Assembly (NCBI GenBank): GCA_965247065.1
Contig: CBDFGN010000006.1
Location: 1,550,001-1,614,000, forward strand
Length of the DNA: 64,000 nucleotides
DNA from: CBDFGN01 sp965247065
GTDB lineage: Bacteria > Bacteroidota > Bacteroidia > Cytophagales > Cyclobacteriaceae
Reading direction: 5' to 3'
The notes beneath the pieces are model-generated. The model was not told the origin of the DNA. It made no database searches and saw only the letters and a list, made by a program, of their open reading frames with translations. The translations under genes and the position numbers were made by a program. Positions 60,326 through 64,000 of the stretch are shown here, one piece after another (within the stretch, counting starts at the first letter, position 1; every line of letters begins with the position of its first letter).

Positions 60326-62803
60326 ATGCGCTACCACCTCCTCTGCTCTATCGAAGTCTTCTTTATTCTATTCATTGGCGTAATCGCCCAGGGTCAAGAG
60401 AAAGAGCTAATCATTCGTCAGGGCCATCAGGATATTGTTAACATGGTAAAATACTCCCCGACGGGAGATTACGTTTTTACGGCCGGAGAAGATGGGGTTA
60501 TTAAAATGTGGGACACTAAAAACGGTGTTGATGTAAGGACGTATACCGGACATGATTCTGGGGTAAAATGCATAGCAATATCATCGGACGGCCTCAAAAT
60601 GATCTCGGGGGATGCGGCCGGAAAAATCATGATATGGAGCATCAATGGAGATCCCCAACCCGTAAATGAAATCAATGCCCATGACGATGCTGTCAATGTG
60701 ATCAAGTATCTACCTGACCAATCCGGTTATCTTAGCGGAAGCTCGGACAAATTGATCAAGCACTGGAGTAGTATTGACCATACCCATATCAAAACTATTG
60801 ACGGAATGAGCGGGCAGGTAAAATCCATCGGGATCTCCCCAGACGGAAAGAGATTGGTGATGGGGGCCCAGCGATCAAATGATGTGGAACTGCTTTTGAT
60901 CGACATTGAACAAGGAATGATCCTGGGTGATGCACTGAAACATGTGAAAGGTGCTGGAGCTGCTAAAGCTTATACTGCGGCATTGCTTACCCCCATTGCA
61001 TTTGCAAGCAGCATAGGAAAAGGCGATATAGACAAGGATATGCTCACCTATTACACGTTCGATTATAGTAATATCGAATTCTCAAAGGACGGTGGTTCGG
61101 TTTTGATCTCCCAGAACTTGATCCTTCCCATGATGGCCGCTAAAGATGATGGAGATAAAACCGGAGGCAGCTCGGTGTCTATCGCTGAGCTAAATGAGGA
61201 CCAGACCCAATTTCGGAACGTAACCAGACCCAGGAGATGGACTATAGACTACCCCAGATCTACAGCGCTATTCAGCCAGGATCAAACCAAGATCATCGTT
61301 AACGTGAAGCACTCTATAATGATATACGATATGGAAAATGCTGATTTTCCTGAATCTAGCCAAGAGTCTGCTGCCTATGAACCCCCAATATTGAAGGAAT
61401 TTAGTGGCGACATTTCTTGGCTCACATCCATTGCCATGTCCCCGGATTACCGAACGGTTATTTCTTCATCAGAAACTGGAAGCATCAATCTTTGGGATAT
61501 AAGTTCCGGCCGGAAGATCCGAACTCTTAAGGGATTTGTGCAACCAGCAATGGCAGTGGAATCTATGCCCGACGGAAAGCACGTATTAGTCGGATACAAG
61601 AATAAAAACCTGGCTATGTGGGACATAAGCACCGGACGTTTGGTGAGATCCTTCGACAGGTCACCCGACGTAACCCATATAGATGTCAGCGATGATGGAA
61701 AGTACATGATAACCACCGCTCGTAATACACGTTTTTTCAACCTCTGGAATATTCGAACTGGCAATATCCTGGGCACCTACAAAGAGAAAAGCGACAAAAT
61801 CATATGGGTAAAGTTTGATGAGGACCCCGACTACATCCTGGCGGCCACCGAAACCGGAAAGCTCAAGAAATGGTCCAAAGGTGATAAGAAAATCAAAAAG
61901 GTCTTGAAGGAAAACTATCGGATTTATGATGATCGTACTAAGTGGATAAACAAGGAAATAACCATCGACAATCGCCAAATCCTTGTAACAGATAACGGTA
62001 AAAATGTGATTAATGATGAGCAAAGGGATATGATCTCATCGGCTGTATTTAGTTCCGATGGGGAAAGGGTTATCAGCACAAATGACCTGGGGGAAACAAA
62101 CCTATACGACCTTCACTCCGGAGAATTAGTGATCAGCATGGCCTTGATTGACGACTTCGATTTCATCACATACACGTCGGATTATTTTTATACCTCCTCT
62201 AAGGGGGCATCAAAAGCGCTTGCATTTCGAGATGGGGACAATATTCTTCCTTTTGCGCAAATGGAAATCCGGTTCAACCGGCCTGATATTGTAGCCCAAA
62301 GAATCGGATATGCCTCTGAAAAGTTGATTGCGTCCTATCGATCTGCCTACTCAAAACGTCTTAAGAGACTTGGATATTCTGAAGAAGATTTAACTGGCAA
62401 TTTGACCCTGCCGGTAGTGGAGATAAATAATAGCGAATACCCGTTAGCCACCCAAAACAAACAACTCACATACGAGGTAGCAGCCAGTGACAGTGAGGAA
62501 AACCTTGATAGGATCGATGTATTTGTTAATGAAGTACCCCTCTTTGGGTATCGTGGTACCGAAATTCCCGCTGCAACCAAAAGTATAACCCAAAGCATTG
62601 AAGTGGATCTTTCATCAGGATTAAACGAGATCAAAACCGTTGCGGTAAATGTTAAGGGCATGCAATCCATTCCATATGTGATGGAAATCAATTATGATGC
62701 GCCCTACAAAAAACCTGATCTGTATATCGCTGCGGCTGGGGTCTCAAAGTATCAAAATGAAAAATACAATCTTTCCTTCGCCGCTAAGGATGCCCGGATG
62801 TAA
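60326..62803 (+). pseudogene. WD40-repeat protein truncated at the start of its caspase-like (C14) domain
   Basis: From ATG 60326 (MRYHLLCSIEVFFILFIGVIA; a TTG at 60314 adds four residues) the protein has WD40 blades: LIIRQGHQDIVNMVKYSPTGDYVFTAGEDG, VRTYTGHDSGVKCIAISSDGLKMISGDA, YRTVISSSETGSINLWD and SDDGKYMITTARNTRFFNLWN. Near the C-terminus a new domain begins, KPDLYIAAAGVSKYQNEKYNLSFAAKDAR, the standard opening of a caspase-like peptidase domain (ALxIGVxxY...LxxAxxDA). It stops there at TAA 62801-62803, exactly where IS110 is inserted. The catalytic His/Cys part is missing and may lie beyond the window, after the IS. Confidence 0.85.
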
Positions 62804-62817
62804 GCGATTTCTATGGA

Positions 62818-63861
62818 TCAAGCAAGAGTCAGGGTATATGTTTTTTCATATTTTCTGGTTTCTCGGACTACAGCAAAAACTCTATGAATAAGTTTGTTCC
62901 GGATCGCATTCAACACCGACATTTTGTTTTTCCCTGATTCCACTTTCCGTTCATAATAATCCCTTAATTCCCCCGGATGAGTAACCGCTGACATGGCTGC
63001 CAGATGCAGGAGCTTTTTCATCTTCTTATTGGCCAGATGCGAAACTCGACTCCGGCCCCGGTAGCTGGTGCCGGATCGGTACTCGAAGGGCACTACCCCT
63101 GAGTAACAGGCAAACTTCTTGGCCTCAGTAAAGTCTTTGAACTCATTGGTAGTTGCAATGAAATGGGCTGCAATAGTAGATCCAGTGTTATCCACTGAAG
63201 TCACTTGCTCAAAGAGCTCATTTAAAGATTGATCGGATCGAATGAAATCATAAATTTTCAGATCCAAAGCCTTGAGCTTTTTCTCCATGTTAGCTAGTAC
63301 CGGTTTGAGGGTAGTTTTCTGAAGTTGCATCACATCATCATCCACAAAACCACAGGCCTCCTTTAAAGGAGTTGCCAACTGCAGTTTAGTCTTGAGCAGT
63401 CGTTCTCTGAGTGATAGCATGAACTTTAAATTGCGGATTTTCTTTCGAGAAGGCTTCCATAACTGGGCTTTGTCCTGGTTTCGACAGGCATATTGAGCGA
63501 TTCGATAGGAATCCACCTGATCGTTCTTTCCTCTCAAAACACCCAGGGATTGTTTGATCTGCCGGGCCGATTCCAGCCACACATTGAGCTGCTGTTTTTC
63601 AAAGTAATTGAGCAGATGATTGTTATAGATCCCAGTGAATTCCAGGCAAAACAAAACCTGGTCAGGCTGGTAGCCAGGCAGCTGCATAAGTCTCTTGATA
63701 AAACTCTTAATCCCTTTCAGACTATTAGCAGTTCTTAGGTGAAACAACCTGTGACTATTTTGTACTACCGTAAAATCAAGGGTTGACTTTGAAACATCAA
63801 TGCCCACGAAATAATTGAAATTCATAACTTTACCATTAAGACTTATCAAGTGGGTTAACAT
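62818..63861 (-). CDS. IS110-family transposase (DEDD recombinase)
   Basis: The 347-residue protein has the RuvC-like N-terminal domain: first Asp in FVGIDVSKSTLDFTVVQ, Glu in VLFCLEFTGIYNN, and Asp residues in GKNDQVDSYRIAQYA. The C-terminal Tnp_20 domain carries the catalytic Ser region (YSGVVPFEYRSGTSYRGRSRVSHLANKKMKKLLHLAAMSA). The ATG at 63825 (MNFNYFVGIDVSKS) is the more likely start; the 12 residues before it are unlike the family. IS110 recombinases are guided to their target by a bridge RNA made from the element's non-coding end; here the candidate lies at 63862-64000. Confidence 0.93.
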   Translation of the reverse strand: MLTHLISLNGKVMNFNYFVGIDVSKSTLDFTVVQNSHRLFHLRTANSLKGIKSFIKRLMQLPGYQPDQVLFCLEFTGIYNNHLLNYFEKQQLNVWLESARQIKQSLGVLRGKNDQVDSYRIAQYACRNQDKAQLWKPSRKKIRNLKFMLSLRERLLKTKLQLATPLKEACGFVDDDVMQLQKTTLKPVLANMEKKLKALDLKIYDFIRSDQSLNELFEQVTSVDNTGSTIAAHFIATTNEFKDFTEAKKFACYSGVVPFEYRSGTSYRGRSRVSHLANKKMKKLLHLAAMSAVTHPGELRDYYERKVESGKNKMSVLNAIRNKLIHRVFAVVRETRKYEKTYTLTLA

Positions 63862-64000
63862 TTTTGGACACGATCAAAACCTTACTAATGGGTCTAGTCC
63901 CAAATTTCTATTTGATGCTTGTTCAAAAAAGCTGGCAGAGGATTGAATCGCGAGATAGGTCGCAAACCTAGGCCTTTGCATAATTCGCCTCTGCCAGTGT
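63862..64000 (-). ncRNA. Candidate IS110 bridge RNA (5' non-coding end of the element)
   Basis: Upstream of the transposase on its strand lie about 140 bases without coding potential. CTGGCAGAGG (63932-63941 on the plus strand) pairs perfectly with CCTCTGCCAG (63988-63997), enclosing an inner stem GCAAA...TTTGC with CCTAGG in its loop. IS110-group elements transcribe such an end as a guide RNA with target- and donor-binding loops. The guide loops cannot be assigned without the element ends, and the 5' side may extend past the window. Confidence 0.55.

Larger units (their letters stand above)
62804..64000 (-). mobile_element. IS110-family insertion sequence (right part of window)
   Basis: The element starts within a few bases of the WD40 gene's truncation point and carries one DEDD transposase plus a structured non-coding 5' end. 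IS110 elements lack long terminal inverted repeats, so exact ends are not visible; the far end may be at or just beyond 64000. Confidence 0.85.

Overview
The window looks like the chromosome of a Bacteroidetes (Bacteroidota) bacterium, probably of the Cytophagales/Cyclobacteriaceae type. The signs are CarboxypepD_reg-type TonB-dependent receptors, a DUF4249 partner, AraC regulators with an N-terminal membrane domain, DUF4199, DUF6340, YceI, DUF3179 and DUF1080 proteins, TAnnTTTG-type promoter -7 elements, and very weak Shine-Dalgarno sites. The segment is decaying and mobile. It holds four kinds of insertion sequence (IS982 twice, IS1595, IS630, IS110), at least eight broken genes, and long intergenic stretches carrying degenerate dispersed repeats.

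Layout. 0-9.7 kb: a truncated AraC-type regulator, YceI, an internally deleted NADH dehydrogenase, DUF3179, a set of small basic exported or membrane proteins split by IS982 copy 1, a truncated HtrA-like protease, a Crp/Fnr regulator with a membrane protein, a dead lipoprotein gene and a SYLF protein. 9.7-18.5 kb: IS1595, then a minus-strand series with a TonB receptor, its AraC-type regulator, a membrane adenylate/guanylate cyclase and a GAF protein. 19-28.4 kb: a sigma factor with its membrane partner (frameshifted, and cut by IS630), a short-chain dehydrogenase-like protein, and an outer-membrane operon (barrel protein, TonB receptor, DUF4249) whose last gene is cut by IS982 copy 2. 29-37.6 kb: a lone response regulator, a GNAT acetyltransferase, and a complete tetR-tolC-hlyD-RND efflux operon with a candidate operator. 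37.9-40.6 kb: VanZ-like and small membrane proteins around an attC-like site, then a DUF6340 lipoprotein.

41-50.3 kb is a visibly more AT-rich island beginning next to a dead serine recombinase fragment. It carries a TRAP transporter (DctQ, DctM, DctP) with a convergent GH32-like protein and a DUF1080 lipoprotein, a plausible carbohydrate uptake and processing set. From about 46.45 to 49.46 kb the genes sit in units bounded by attC-like imperfect palindromes. In these units the 5' boundary of each matches, as an inverted repeat, the 3' boundary of the same unit. That is the signature of integron gene cassettes, here without an integrase.

50.4-64 kb: NHL, YncE-like, LVIVD, PQQ-like and WD40 beta-propeller proteins, a more GC-rich ABA4-like/membrane pair, and a 1.2 kb gene desert with a large direct repeat. 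The WD40 gene is cut at the start of its caspase-like (C14) domain by an IS110 element. The non-coding 5' end of that element folds strongly and is a candidate bridge RNA. No tRNA, rRNA or CRISPR array was seen.
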